DNA of 46,088 nt from Lachnospiraceae bacterium (lineage in GTDB: Bacteria > Bacillota > Clostridia > Lachnospirales > Lachnospiraceae), in contig JAUNGL010000001.1 in the NCBI GenBank assembly GCA_030524665.1, positions 30,333-76,420 of the forward strand. The letters run 5' to 3'. Both the position numbers and the translations under genes were made by a program. The notes under the pieces are model-generated. The model made no database searches and was not told the origin of the DNA. It saw only the letters and a program-made list of their open reading frames with translations. Of the stretch, positions 17,105-24,608 are shown in pieces. Each line of letters begins with the position of its first letter. Within the stretch, counting starts at the first letter, position 1.

Positions 17105-18088
17105 ATGGATATGAAAATCAGGCCGAGACGGCTTCGCAGTGGTGAATTGCTGAGAAAGATGGTGCGTGAGACACGCGTAGATGCGTCATCATTGATTTAT
17201 CCGATTTTTGTAAAGGAAGGTGTCGGAATCGTGGAAGAGATTCCGACCATGCCGGGGCAGTTCCGCTACAGTGTGGATACGATGGGAGAAAAGCTTGTAT
17301 CCCTCCAAAATGCAGGGGTGTCCAGTGTAATGTTTTTCGGTATTCCGGATCACAAGGATGAAGTCGGAAGCGGCGCTTATGCAGAGGATGGGATTGTACA
17401 GAAAGCATTACGCAGGGCGCGGGAAGAGTTCCCGGGTATGTATCTGATCACGGATGTCTGCATGTGTGAGTATACCTCACATGGACACTGCGGTGTGCTC
17501 TGCGGACATGATGTCAATAATGATGAGACACTGAAGCTGCTGGCGAAGACGGCACTTTCCCATGCACAGGCGGGAGCGGATATGGTAGCGCCTTCGGATA
17601 TGATGGACGGCAGGGTGGCTGCGATCCGTGCGGAGCTGGATGCAAATGGTTATCTGAACGTACCGATTATGTCATATGCAGTGAAGTATGCATCTGCATT
17701 TTACGGACCGTTCCGCGACGCGGCAGGTTCCGCACCATCATTCGGGGACAGAAAGAGTTATCAGATGGATTACCATAACAGCCGTGAAGGAATCAAGGAA
17801 GCACTTCTGGATGTGGAAGAGGGTGCAGATATTATCATGGTGAAGCCTGCGATGTCCTATCTGGACATGGTGACAAAGATCAGGGAGGCAGTGAAGGTTC
17901 CAGTTGCCGCTTATAGTGTCAGCGGGGAATATTCGATGATCAAGGCAGGGGCTGCGCTTGGATATATAGATGAAGAAAAAATTATCTGTGAAACGGCGGC
18001 TTCCGCTTACCGTGCGGGCTGTGATATTTACCTGACGTACTATGCGGAGGAAATTGCATGGTATATAAAGGAAGGAAAGATTGGCTGA
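17105..18088 (+). CDS. hemB: porphobilinogen synthase (delta-aminolevulinic acid dehydratase)
   Basis: 327 residues. It condenses two 5-aminolevulinates to porphobilinogen. Two active-site lysines are visible: Lys194 in SYAVKYASAFYGPF and Schiff-base Lys247 in MVKPAMSYLD. The Zn-type cysteine cluster is intact (CMCEYTSHGHCGVLCG), so this is a zinc enzyme. Start: an ATG at 17096 touches the AGGAGG itself; the third in-frame option, MDMKIRPRRLR, has the proper nine-base spacing. It stands after cobA-hemD and before hemL in the same operon. Confidence 0.96.
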   Translation: MDMKIRPRRLRSGELLRKMVRETRVDASSLIYPIFVKEGVGIVEEIPTMPGQFRYSVDTMGEKLVSLQNAGVSSVMFFGIPDHKDEVGSGAYAEDGIVQKALRRAREEFPGMYLITDVCMCEYTSHGHCGVLCGHDVNNDETLKLLAKTALSHAQAGADMVAPSDMMDGRVAAIRAELDANGYLNVPIMSYAVKYASAFYGPFRDAAGSAPSFGDRKSYQMDYHNSREGIKEALLDVEEGADIIMVKPAMSYLDMVTKIREAVKVPVAAYSVSGEYSMIKAGAALGYIDEEKIICETAASAYRAGCDIYLTYYAEEIAWYIKEGKIG

Positions 18089-18165
18089 AACCTGTATAGG
18101 GATGCACATGGAAGAACAGTGTATAGTGAAAGACTGCGAAGAGACAGATAAAGGAGAGATACAGC

Positions 18166-19440
18166 ATGACGAAGTCAGAAGAATTATTTGCACGTGCATG
18201 TAAGGTGATTCCGGGTGGAGTAAACAGCCCGGTTCGCGCGTTCGGTTCCATTGGCGGGACTCCGCGCATGATCCGTTCGGCGGACGGCACGCATATGACA
18301 GATGAGGATGGGAATACATATCTGGATTTTGTCGGTTCCTGGGGACCGATGATTCTGGGACATAATCACCCCGCAGTCCGCGAGGCGGTAATCAAAGCGT
18401 GCGCAGACGGATTGAGTTACGGTGCGGCTACGAAGCGGGAGGTGGAGGTGGCAGAGCTGATCTGCAGCTCCATTCCGAATATAGATATGATCCGTATGGT
18501 CAATTCCGGTACGGAAGCGGTCATGAGTGCGATCCGTGCAGCAAGAGGGTATACGGGACGCGATAAGATTGTAAAATTCATGGGATGCTATCATGGTCAT
18601 TCGGATGCATTGCTGGTACAGGCAGGTTCCGGTGTCATGACTTCTGGAATCCCGGACAGCGCAGGAGTGCCGAAAGGCTGTACCATGGATACCCTTTCTG
18701 CAGTATATAATGATGCATCTTCCGTAGAACGGTTATTTGAGACGTTTCCTGAAGAGATTGCGGCGGTAATCGTGGAGCCGGTTGGTGCCAATATGGGAGT
18801 TGTGCCACCGGAACCGGGATTTCTGGAAGCACTGCGCAATCTCTGTACGAAGTACGGGGTCGTGCTGATCTTTGATGAGGTGATTACGGGCTTCCGTCTT
18901 GGATTTTCGGGCGCGCAGGGATATTTTGGGGTAGATGCGGACCTTGTGACATATGGGAAAATTATCGGTGCGGGAATGCCGGTCGGCGCATATGGAGGAC
19001 GGCGTGAAATCATGCAGCGAGTTTCCCCGGTCGGCCCGGTCTATCAGGCGGGAACTCTGAGCGGTAATCCGGTTGCAATGGCAGCAGGAATGGCGCAGCT
19101 TACGATATTGAAGGAGCATCCGGAGATTTATACAGAGCTGAATGCCATGGGAGACTGGTTCTATGGAGAAGTGAAGAAGCTGGTAAATGAGTCCGGTCTG
19201 GAAGCACAGGCAACCTCCTGTGGTTCTCTTGGATGTATTTTCTATACTGGGACTCCGGTCAGAAATTACGAGACGGCGAAGACCTCTGATACGGCAATGT
19301 ATGCGAAGTATTTCAATCACATGCTGTCGCATGGAATCTATCTGGCACCGGCCCAGTTTGAGGCAATGTTCCTCTCAGCGGCTCATACACGGGAAGAACT
19401 GGAAGGTGTACTGGATGTGATGCGGGAGTTTTTTGCGTAA
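18166..19440 (+). CDS. hemL: glutamate-1-semialdehyde 2,1-aminomutase
   Basis: 424 residues, a PLP-dependent class III aminotransferase fold. It converts glutamate-1-semialdehyde to 5-aminolevulinate, completing the C5 route begun by HemA. Seen: IPGGVNSPVRAFGSIGGTP near the N terminus, NSGTEAVMSAIRAARG, the PLP-binding IFDEVITGFR, and the Schiff-base lysine in YGKIIGAGMPVGAYGG (about residue 264). AAAGGAGAG precedes the ATG. Placing the whole C5 pathway in a B12 cluster, under the riboswitch, couples precursor supply to B12 demand. Confidence 0.97.
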   Translation: MTKSEELFARACKVIPGGVNSPVRAFGSIGGTPRMIRSADGTHMTDEDGNTYLDFVGSWGPMILGHNHPAVREAVIKACADGLSYGAATKREVEVAELICSSIPNIDMIRMVNSGTEAVMSAIRAARGYTGRDKIVKFMGCYHGHSDALLVQAGSGVMTSGIPDSAGVPKGCTMDTLSAVYNDASSVERLFETFPEEIAAVIVEPVGANMGVVPPEPGFLEALRNLCTKYGVVLIFDEVITGFRLGFSGAQGYFGVDADLVTYGKIIGAGMPVGAYGGRREIMQRVSPVGPVYQAGTLSGNPVAMAAGMAQLTILKEHPEIYTELNAMGDWFYGEVKKLVNESGLEAQATSCGSLGCIFYTGTPVRNYETAKTSDTAMYAKYFNHMLSHGIYLAPAQFEAMFLSAAHTREELEGVLDVMREFFA

Positions 19441-19458
19441 ATGTGACGGAGGCACGAT

Positions 19459-19971
19459 ATGGTGCACATCATTACAGGTGGCAGCGGAAGTGGGAAATCT
19501 GCGTATGCGGAAAGCCTGGTTCTGGCTGCCGGAACAGGTACCAGGATTTATATTGCCACAATGATTCCCTATGGGGAAGAAGGCAAACAGAGAGTAGCGC
19601 GCCATCGGAAGCTGCGGCAGGAAAAGCAGTTTGAAACGATCGAGTGCTATACCGGGCTGGAGGCACTGGAGGTGCCGGAGGATAGTATCGCTCTTCTGGA
19701 ATGTATGTCAAATCTGGTGGCAAATGAAATGTATGAAAAAGACGGGGCCGGAGAGCAGACGGTGGAAGCGGTCAGTAAGGGGTTCCTGCGTCTGAGGGAA
19801 CAGGCAAAGCATCTTTTTGTCGTAACAAATGAGGTTTTTTCGGATGGAATTACGTACGATGCGTGGACAATGCGCTATCTGTCATATCTGGGAGCAGTGA
19901 ATCAAAAGCTGGCAGAGTATGCTGATGCAGTGACTGAGGTTGTGTACGGGATTCCGTTGCAGATAAAATAA
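19459..19971 (+). CDS. cobU: bifunctional adenosylcobinamide kinase / guanylyltransferase
   Basis: 170 residues, near the family's 180. It phosphorylates adenosylcobinamide and transfers GMP to give adenosylcobinamide-GDP. The P-loop is ITGGSGSGKSAYAE at the N terminus. VARHRKLRQ carries the histidine that accepts GMP in characterised CobU, and VTNEVFSDGI matches the family's VTNEVG block. GACGGAGG precedes the ATG, 19 bases after hemL. Its stop overlaps a possible upstream ATG of cobS. A second, degenerate relative lies at 22307-22726. Confidence 0.94.
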   Translation: MVHIITGGSGSGKSAYAESLVLAAGTGTRIYIATMIPYGEEGKQRVARHRKLRQEKQFETIECYTGLEALEVPEDSIALLECMSNLVANEMYEKDGAGEQTVEAVSKGFLRLREQAKHLFVVTNEVFSDGITYDAWTMRYLSYLGAVNQKLAEYADAVTEVVYGIPLQIK

Positions 19972-19991
19972 TGGAAAAGGGGCAGAAGAGA

Positions 19992-20765
19992 ATGAAACGT
20001 TTCTGGAACAGTCTGAATATTGCTTTTTCCATGTATTCACGTCTTCCGGCTGCACAGTGCGACTGGACGGATGAAAACATGAAGTACGTGATGTGCTTTT
20101 TCCCGTGGATCGGTGCTGTGATCGGAGCGCTTTGCTTTGGATGGAATTTTCTGGCGGGATGGCTTGGGATGAACGCATCGCTTCGGAATGTAATCCTGAT
20201 GCTGATTCCGATTGCGGTAAGCGGAGGCATCCATCTCGATGGACTTCTGGATACGGCGGATGCGATGAGTTCCTGGCGTCCGCGTGAGAAACGGCTTGAG
20301 ATTCTGAAGGATTCCCATGCGGGAGCATTTGCAATCATTGCCTGTGTTGTTTACTTTTTCCTGTTATATGGAACAGTGGATATGATTCAGGGAGAACTGG
20401 TGCCTGTTTATGCATTTACCTTCATGATCTCCCGGTCGTTCAGCGGATTTTCCGTAGTAACATTTCCGAAGGCATCGATCAAAGGAACGGTGGCAGGGTT
20501 TTCAAAGAGTGCAGAGACAAGGATTATCCAGATTACATGTATTGCTTATGTAATTTTATGTGCAGCAGCAATGTTGTTATTGCAGCCTGCGTATGGGATA
20601 GCGGCACTTTTTGGAGCGGTATTGACCTTCGGATGGTATCATCATATGGCGATGAAACATTTTGGCGGCATCAATGGAGATCTGGCGGGATGTTTTCTGT
20701 CGGTATGTGAGCTGGTGGTGCCGCTGATGATGGTGGCAGTGCATCTGGTAACAGAAGCTTTGTAA
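19992..20765 (+). CDS. cobS: adenosylcobinamide-GDP ribazoletransferase (cobalamin synthase)
   Basis: 257 residues, an integral membrane enzyme with several hydrophobic segments. It joins adenosylcobinamide-GDP to alpha-ribazole(-phosphate), the closing of the nucleotide loop. Seen: WNSLNIAFSMYSRLPA at the N terminus, the diagnostic HLDGLLDTADAM motif and a DSHAGAFAI loop, both family hallmarks for Mg2+/substrate binding. An ATG at 19971 overlaps the cobU stop (TAATG) but lacks a ribosome-binding site; MKRFWNS seven codons later is preceded by AAGGGG and matches family N termini. Confidence 0.95.
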   Translation: MKRFWNSLNIAFSMYSRLPAAQCDWTDENMKYVMCFFPWIGAVIGALCFGWNFLAGWLGMNASLRNVILMLIPIAVSGGIHLDGLLDTADAMSSWRPREKRLEILKDSHAGAFAIIACVVYFFLLYGTVDMIQGELVPVYAFTFMISRSFSGFSVVTFPKASIKGTVAGFSKSAETRIIQITCIAYVILCAAAMLLLQPAYGIAALFGAVLTFGWYHHMAMKHFGGINGDLAGCFLSVCELVVPLMMVAVHLVTEAL

Positions 20766-20859
20766 GACTCAGAATAAGTGTTTTCCGGCAATTGAAGGAA
20801 GACAGGAAATGGGTGCCATTTCGTTTTCAGTATGTAGAACTTCCAGAAAGGGATCGAAG

Positions 20860-21366
20860 ATGGAGTTTAAAATAAGAAGAGCCGGCAATGAGGATATTTC
20901 CGGAATGATGCGGGTTATGGAGGAAGCAAGAGAGAATCCGGTGCATCCGGACTGGTTTGTGGCAGATGATGAGGAGTATATCCGGGATCATCTGGACGGA
21001 AAAGGATTTGCAGTAGTTGCCGAAGCGGGAAATGGAGATATCGCAGGCTTCTTTGTCGTAAAATATCCGGAGCAGGATAATAATCTGGGGACATTCCTTG
21101 GGTATTCTGCAGAGCAGTTAGGACAGACGGTCATTATGGATTCAGCGGCAGTGGCAGAAATATACCGGGGGCATGGCCTTCAGGGAAAAATGCTGGATGC
21201 AGCAGAAGAGAGGATTGATGACAACCGCTGGAGGTATCTGCTTTGTACGGTACATCCTGATAATATCTACAGTCTGTCGAATATGGAGAGCCATGGGTAT
21301 GTAAAAAGGGCCGAGGTGACGTGTTATGGCGGACGCAGGCGGTATGTTCTGGAGAAAATGATTTAG
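20860..21366 (+). CDS. GNAT family N-acetyltransferase
   Basis: 168 residues with the GNAT fold: an N-terminal strand-helix (FKIRRAGNEDISGMMRVMEEA), the acetyl-CoA-binding motif A (AAVAEIYRGHGLQGKMLDAAEE) and a C-terminal NIYSLSNMESHGYVKR block. Substrate unknown. The start at MEFKIRRAG has AAAGGGA upstream; a 17-codon upstream extension does not. It lies between cobS and the DUF523 gene on the same strand, but nothing ties it to B12 chemistry; it may simply share the transcript. Confidence 0.9.
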   Translation: MEFKIRRAGNEDISGMMRVMEEARENPVHPDWFVADDEEYIRDHLDGKGFAVVAEAGNGDIAGFFVVKYPEQDNNLGTFLGYSAEQLGQTVIMDSAAVAEIYRGHGLQGKMLDAAEERIDDNRWRYLLCTVHPDNIYSLSNMESHGYVKRAEVTCYGGRRRYVLEKMI

Positions 21367-21414
21367 TAGTCCAGTGGTAAACAGATACAGTTTATGGAAG
21401 AAAAGGTGGATCGT

Positions 21415-21879
21415 ATGGAACAAAAAATTCCTTCCATTCTTGTAAGTGCCTGTCTTCTTGGAATTTCGTGCAGATATGACGGAAACACCAATGAGGCAGC
21501 GGAGGTTCTCAGATTAAAAGAGCGGTACTGCCTGATTCCGGTATGTCCGGAGCAGATGGGAGGGCTTATGACGCCGCGGCTTCCGGCGGAGATGAGGGAC
21601 GGGCGTGTCTATGCGAAGGATGGGAGCGATGTGACAGGAGCGTTTGCGAAGGGAGCAGATGCGGTGCTGCATCTTGCGCAGCTCTTCGGATGCAGATGTG
21701 CGGTACTAAAAGCACGCAGCCCGTCCTGCGGCAGTCATGTGATATATGACGGTACTTTTTCCGGTACAAGAGTCGAGGGAAACGGTGTGACGGCGGCACT
21801 TCTGAAAGAGAATGGAATCCGGGTGTTTACGGAGCATGAGCTGGGAGAACTGGAGCAATGGATGGAAGAACATCGGTAA
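21415..21879 (+). CDS. DUF523 family protein
   Basis: 154 residues, the usual size of this uncharacterised cytoplasmic family. Conserved cysteine motifs are visible: VSACLLGISCRYDG at the N terminus, VCPEQMGGL, and KARSPSCGS. The clustered cysteines suggest metal or cluster binding, but the function is unknown. The start was chosen at MEQKIPSILVSA, with AAGGTGG upstream; an ATG seven codons earlier is less well placed. Its 3' end overlaps the MazG-like gene by 22 bases, so the two are translationally linked. Confidence 0.9.
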   Translation: MEQKIPSILVSACLLGISCRYDGNTNEAAEVLRLKERYCLIPVCPEQMGGLMTPRLPAEMRDGRVYAKDGSDVTGAFAKGADAVLHLAQLFGCRCAVLKARSPSCGSHVIYDGTFSGTRVEGNGVTAALLKENGIRVFTEHELGELEQWMEEHR

Positions 21880-22175
21880 AATATTTACAGGAATATATCA
21901 GGGCAAAGGATTATGATCCTGAAGCTCTTATGCATTATTTTTATAAACTAATCGAAGAAACTGGGGAATTGTCACTTGCCATGCGGAAAAATCTCCGGCG
22001 GAAAGAGGGAGATGGAATCAAGGGAACGATCGATGAAGAGCTGTGGGATATCATGTACTATGTGCTGGCGATTGCGAACTGCTATGGAATCGATATGGAA
22101 GAGGCAATCCGGGATAAAGAAGTGATCAACAACGTGAAATACCAGACGAAAATGACATTTGAAGAGAACCGGTGA
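21858..22175 (+). CDS. MazG-like nucleotide pyrophosphohydrolase
   Basis: 105 residues. The metal-binding helix pair of the all-alpha NTP pyrophosphatase superfamily is visible as FYKLIEETGELSLAM followed by DEELWDIMYYVLAIAN (EExxE...ExxD). Such enzymes hydrolyse nucleoside triphosphates, often non-canonical ones, to monophosphates; this one's substrate cannot be told. Its ATG lies inside the end of the DUF523 gene, with GGGAG 5' of it. The 130 bases after it (2.2 kb mark) hold nothing I recognise before the next gene. Confidence 0.88.
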   Translation: MDGRTSVKYLQEYIRAKDYDPEALMHYFYKLIEETGELSLAMRKNLRRKEGDGIKGTIDEELWDIMYYVLAIANCYGIDMEEAIRDKEVINNVKYQTKMTFEENR

Positions 22176-22306
22176 GAAGCATGTATGGCTGCCGGACCGG
22201 ACAGATTCACTGAGGTTTGCGGAAAAATGATGGGATTCCGGAAATAAAATTTGCTGAAACGGAACAGAGGATATGGCTGAATTGAGACAGAGAGAGGGGC
22301 AGAGGT

Positions 22307-22726
22307 ATGAAGCTGGTGATTGGCGGTGCGTATCAGGGAAAGCTTGCATATGCAAAGGAAGCTTATCGGACAGACAGCGGATGGATTGATGGAACAACAT
22401 GCAGTCTGGACGGGGCAATTGATACCTGCCGTGGAATTTATCATTTTCACGAATATGTGAAACGGCTGCTGCAGTCCGGGCAATTACAGGAAAGCAATAA
22501 CAGCCTGATTGATATGGAGCAGTGGGCCGCGGCATTTGCGGAAGAGCTTTGCCGCAGGAATCCCGATATTCTGATCGTATCGAATGAGTTAGGGTATGGG
22601 ATTGTCCCGATGGAGAAGTTTGACAGGCAGTGGCGTGAGCTGGTTGGACGGCTCTGTACCTGTCTGGCGAAGCAGTCGGAGGAAGTCGTGCGGGTTGTCT
22701 GCGGAGTAGGGATGCGGCTAAAATAG
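22307..22726 (+). CDS. CobU-like protein with altered P-loop
   Basis: 139 residues, shorter than CobU. The N terminus LVIGGAYQGKLAYAKEAY aligns with the CobU P-loop but has Leu where Walker A needs Ser or Thr. The region of the GMP-accepting histidine (ARHR in the intact copy) is not recognisable. The later block is well kept: LIVSNELGYGIVPMEKFDRQWRELVGR resembles CobU's VTNEVGxGIVP segment. It is therefore probably not a full kinase/guanylyltransferase; it could be a partner subunit or a decayed duplicate. GGGGCAGAGG precedes the ATG. It lies just upstream of the precorrin-2 dehydrogenase. Confidence 0.82.
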   Translation: MKLVIGGAYQGKLAYAKEAYRTDSGWIDGTTCSLDGAIDTCRGIYHFHEYVKRLLQSGQLQESNNSLIDMEQWAAAFAEELCRRNPDILIVSNELGYGIVPMEKFDRQWRELVGRLCTCLAKQSEEVVRVVCGVGMRLK

Positions 22727-22770
22727 TGTGTATGCAGATGAAGCTTTAAGGAAGGAAAGCGAAGGATACG

Positions 22771-23274
22771 ATGTTTTTTCCTGTTTTTATAGACTTGTCA
22801 GAAAAGGAAATTCTGGTGGTCGGAGCGGGGACCATTGCAGAGCGCCGGGTTCATACGCTCTGCGGTTTCAGCGGCAGGATCACAGTTGTTGCGCCTGAGA
22901 TTTCGCCCGGGATCCGGGCAGATGCCGCGAAATATTCCATTTCCATCTGTGAGAGGGAATTTTCGGCGGAGGATTTGAATGGTAAAGAGCTGGTGCTGGC
23001 ATCGACGGATGACCGGGAGCTGAACCGGCAGATTTACAGGTTGTGCAAAGAAAAAGGCATTATGGTGAATGTCTGCAGTGACCAGTCGCTGTGTGATTTC
23101 CAGTTTCCGTCCGTCGTGCAGAAGGGCGAAGTAATCATAGGAATCAATGCCTCCGGCAAGAATCACAGGCTGGTCAAGGAGACGCGCAAGCGTGTGGAAC
23201 GGCTTCTGGACTGTGAAGAAAGCAGATATGAAGCGGGAGGCAGTTCTTTTTTGAGTGAGAAACAAGAGCAGTAG
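22771..23274 (+). CDS. precorrin-2 dehydrogenase (SirC/CysG N-terminal type)
   Basis: 167 residues of the NAD(P)-binding Rossmann domain of CysG/Met8: FFPVFIDLSEKEILVVGAGTIAERRVHTL at the N terminus, VLASTDDRELN, and the DFQFPSVVQKGEVIIGINASG substrate loop. It oxidises precorrin-2 to sirohydrochlorin with NAD+, supplying CbiK. It lacks the C-terminal ferrochelatase and dimerisation part of larger CysG proteins, so it is a dehydrogenase only, as in SirC. GAAGGA precedes the ATG by a short spacer. Confidence 0.92.
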   Translation: MFFPVFIDLSEKEILVVGAGTIAERRVHTLCGFSGRITVVAPEISPGIRADAAKYSISICEREFSAEDLNGKELVLASTDDRELNRQIYRLCKEKGIMVNVCSDQSLCDFQFPSVVQKGEVIIGINASGKNHRLVKETRKRVERLLDCEESRYEAGGSSFLSEKQEQ

Positions 23275-23352
23275 TTCACACTGCAGTCAGGGCGCTGAAA
23301 CGGTGACGCTGGTCAGATGGGTTCCGTTTTTTGGGCGGAGGTGTGAACAGAA

Positions 23353-23406
23353 ATGAATAAGAAGAATAAATCAGACTGGCAGCTCCTTTGGGCTGAACGG
23401 GGCTGA
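23353..23406 (+). CDS. possible 17-residue peptide upstream of cbiB
   Basis: ATG with GCGGAGG about 11 bases upstream opens a frame encoding MNKKNKSDWQLLWAERG, ending 36 bases before cbiB. It might be a translated leader. No function recognised, and chance is a fair explanation. Confidence 0.2.
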   Translation: MNKKNKSDWQLLWAERG

Positions 23407-23442
23407 AACGATAGAAATATAAAGTGACAGAGGGATGATCAA

Positions 23443-24432
23443 ATGATAAAATATGGGATAGGTTCCCTGGGAGCTGTACTGATTGGATTTTTGGCGGACT
23501 TGGTTTTTGGGGATCCGTCTACTGCACTGCATCCGATTTGCCTGATTGGAAATCTGATTGCAGGGCTGGAAAAAAGAATCCGGAAGCTGTTTCCGGAGAC
23601 AGAACAGGGAGAGCTGGCTGGCGGACGGCTGCTGGCACTGCTGGTGATGCTGATATCGACCGGGATTCCGGCGATGCTGCTGGTTGGTTTCTATCATATT
23701 TCATTTTGGGCAGGGGCAGCGGTGGAAGCAGTGATGTGCTTCTTTATCTTTGCCGTGAAATCTCTGAAGAAAGAGAGCATGAATGTCGGCCGTGCGCTTC
23801 AAGAGGAGGGGCTGGATGCCGGAAGGAAAGCGGTTGCGCGGATCGTGGGACGCGATACGGAGGCCCTGTCGGAGACTGGTGTGGTGAAGGCTGCCGTGGA
23901 GACGGTTGCGGAGAACTTTTCGGACGGTGTCTTTGCGCCGATGCTGTATCTGATGATCGGCGGCGGTGCATTTGGGTTTTTCTATAAAAGTATCAATACG
24001 ATGGATTCCATGATTGGATACAAGAATGATAAGTATCTGTATTTCGGGCGTTTTGCCGCGAAGCTGGATGATGCGGTGAATTTCATTCCTGCACGTCTCG
24101 CAGCACTGTTTCTGATCCTGACAGCACCGCTCGTTGGACTGGACGGAAAGAAGGCGTGGGAAATTTACCGCAGGGACCGTTTCTGCCATGCCAGCCCCAA
24201 TTCAGCGCAGACCGAGGCAGCAGCGGCAGGCGCACTGCATATCCGTCTGGCGGGGGACGCGTACTATTTTGGGAAGCTTTATAAAAAGCCGTTTATCGGG
24301 GATGATATCCGTCCGGTCGAGGTGGAGGATATTGCGCGGATGAACCGGCTGATGGTGGCGGCATCTGTATTGTCGCTGGTTGTGCTGGGAGTATGCAAAG
24401 CAGCTATACTCTGGATCATTGCAGGAATGTAG
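23443..24432 (+). CDS. cbiB: adenosylcobinamide-phosphate synthase CbiB
   Basis: 329 residues, an integral membrane protein of the CbiB/CobD family. It attaches (R)-1-aminopropan-2-ol phosphate (from CobD) to adenosylcobyric acid. Family signatures: FLADLVFGDPSTALHPICLIG at the N terminus, ETVAENFSDGVFAPMLY, KSINTMDSMIGYKNDKY, and the NSAQTEAAAAGAL segment late in the chain. Hydrophobic segments occur at the N terminus, about 65-110 and the C terminus. GAGGGAT precedes the ATG. Its normal partner gene cobD is separated from it here by a foreign AT-rich insert. Confidence 0.96.
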   Translation: MIKYGIGSLGAVLIGFLADLVFGDPSTALHPICLIGNLIAGLEKRIRKLFPETEQGELAGGRLLALLVMLISTGIPAMLLVGFYHISFWAGAAVEAVMCFFIFAVKSLKKESMNVGRALQEEGLDAGRKAVARIVGRDTEALSETGVVKAAVETVAENFSDGVFAPMLYLMIGGGAFGFFYKSINTMDSMIGYKNDKYLYFGRFAAKLDDAVNFIPARLAALFLILTAPLVGLDGKKAWEIYRRDRFCHASPNSAQTEAAAAGALHIRLAGDAYYFGKLYKKPFIGDDIRPVEVEDIARMNRLMVAASVLSLVVLGVCKAAILWIIAGM

Positions 24433-24493
24433 AAAGCCGCGTTTTCGATTATGCCGTTTGTGTTTGGCATGCGTAAGAACATTGAGGAGACGG

Positions 24494-24583
24494 GTGGAAG
24501 AAGTAGAAAAATTTATTCGGCAAAAAGATGAAGAACAATTTAATGTACTTGTGACTCGGCTTAGAAAAGATTTATATAAATAA
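24494..24583 (+). CDS. possible 29-residue fragment at the left edge of an AT-rich insert
   Basis: A GTG preceded by GAGGAG opens a short frame (VEEVEKFIRQKDEEQFNVL...) in AT-rich sequence that matches the next gene's composition and not that of cbiB. I do not recognise it. It may be the remnant of a gene brought in with the DUF1016 gene. Confidence 0.25.
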   Translation: MEEVEKFIRQKDEEQFNVLVTRLRKDLYK

Positions 24584-24608
24584 AACTCGGTGTTTTACGG
24601 AGGTATTT

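Noticed and set aside
19971..19991. cobS start overlapping the cobU stop (TAATG)
   Set aside because: Possible by coupling, but no ribosome-binding site precedes it; the ATG seven codons later has one and matches family N termini.
24380..24583. 67-residue frame overlapping the cbiB 3' end
   Set aside because: Its first half is cbiB read in another frame; only the last 29 codons (from the GTG at 24494) were kept as a low-confidence fragment.
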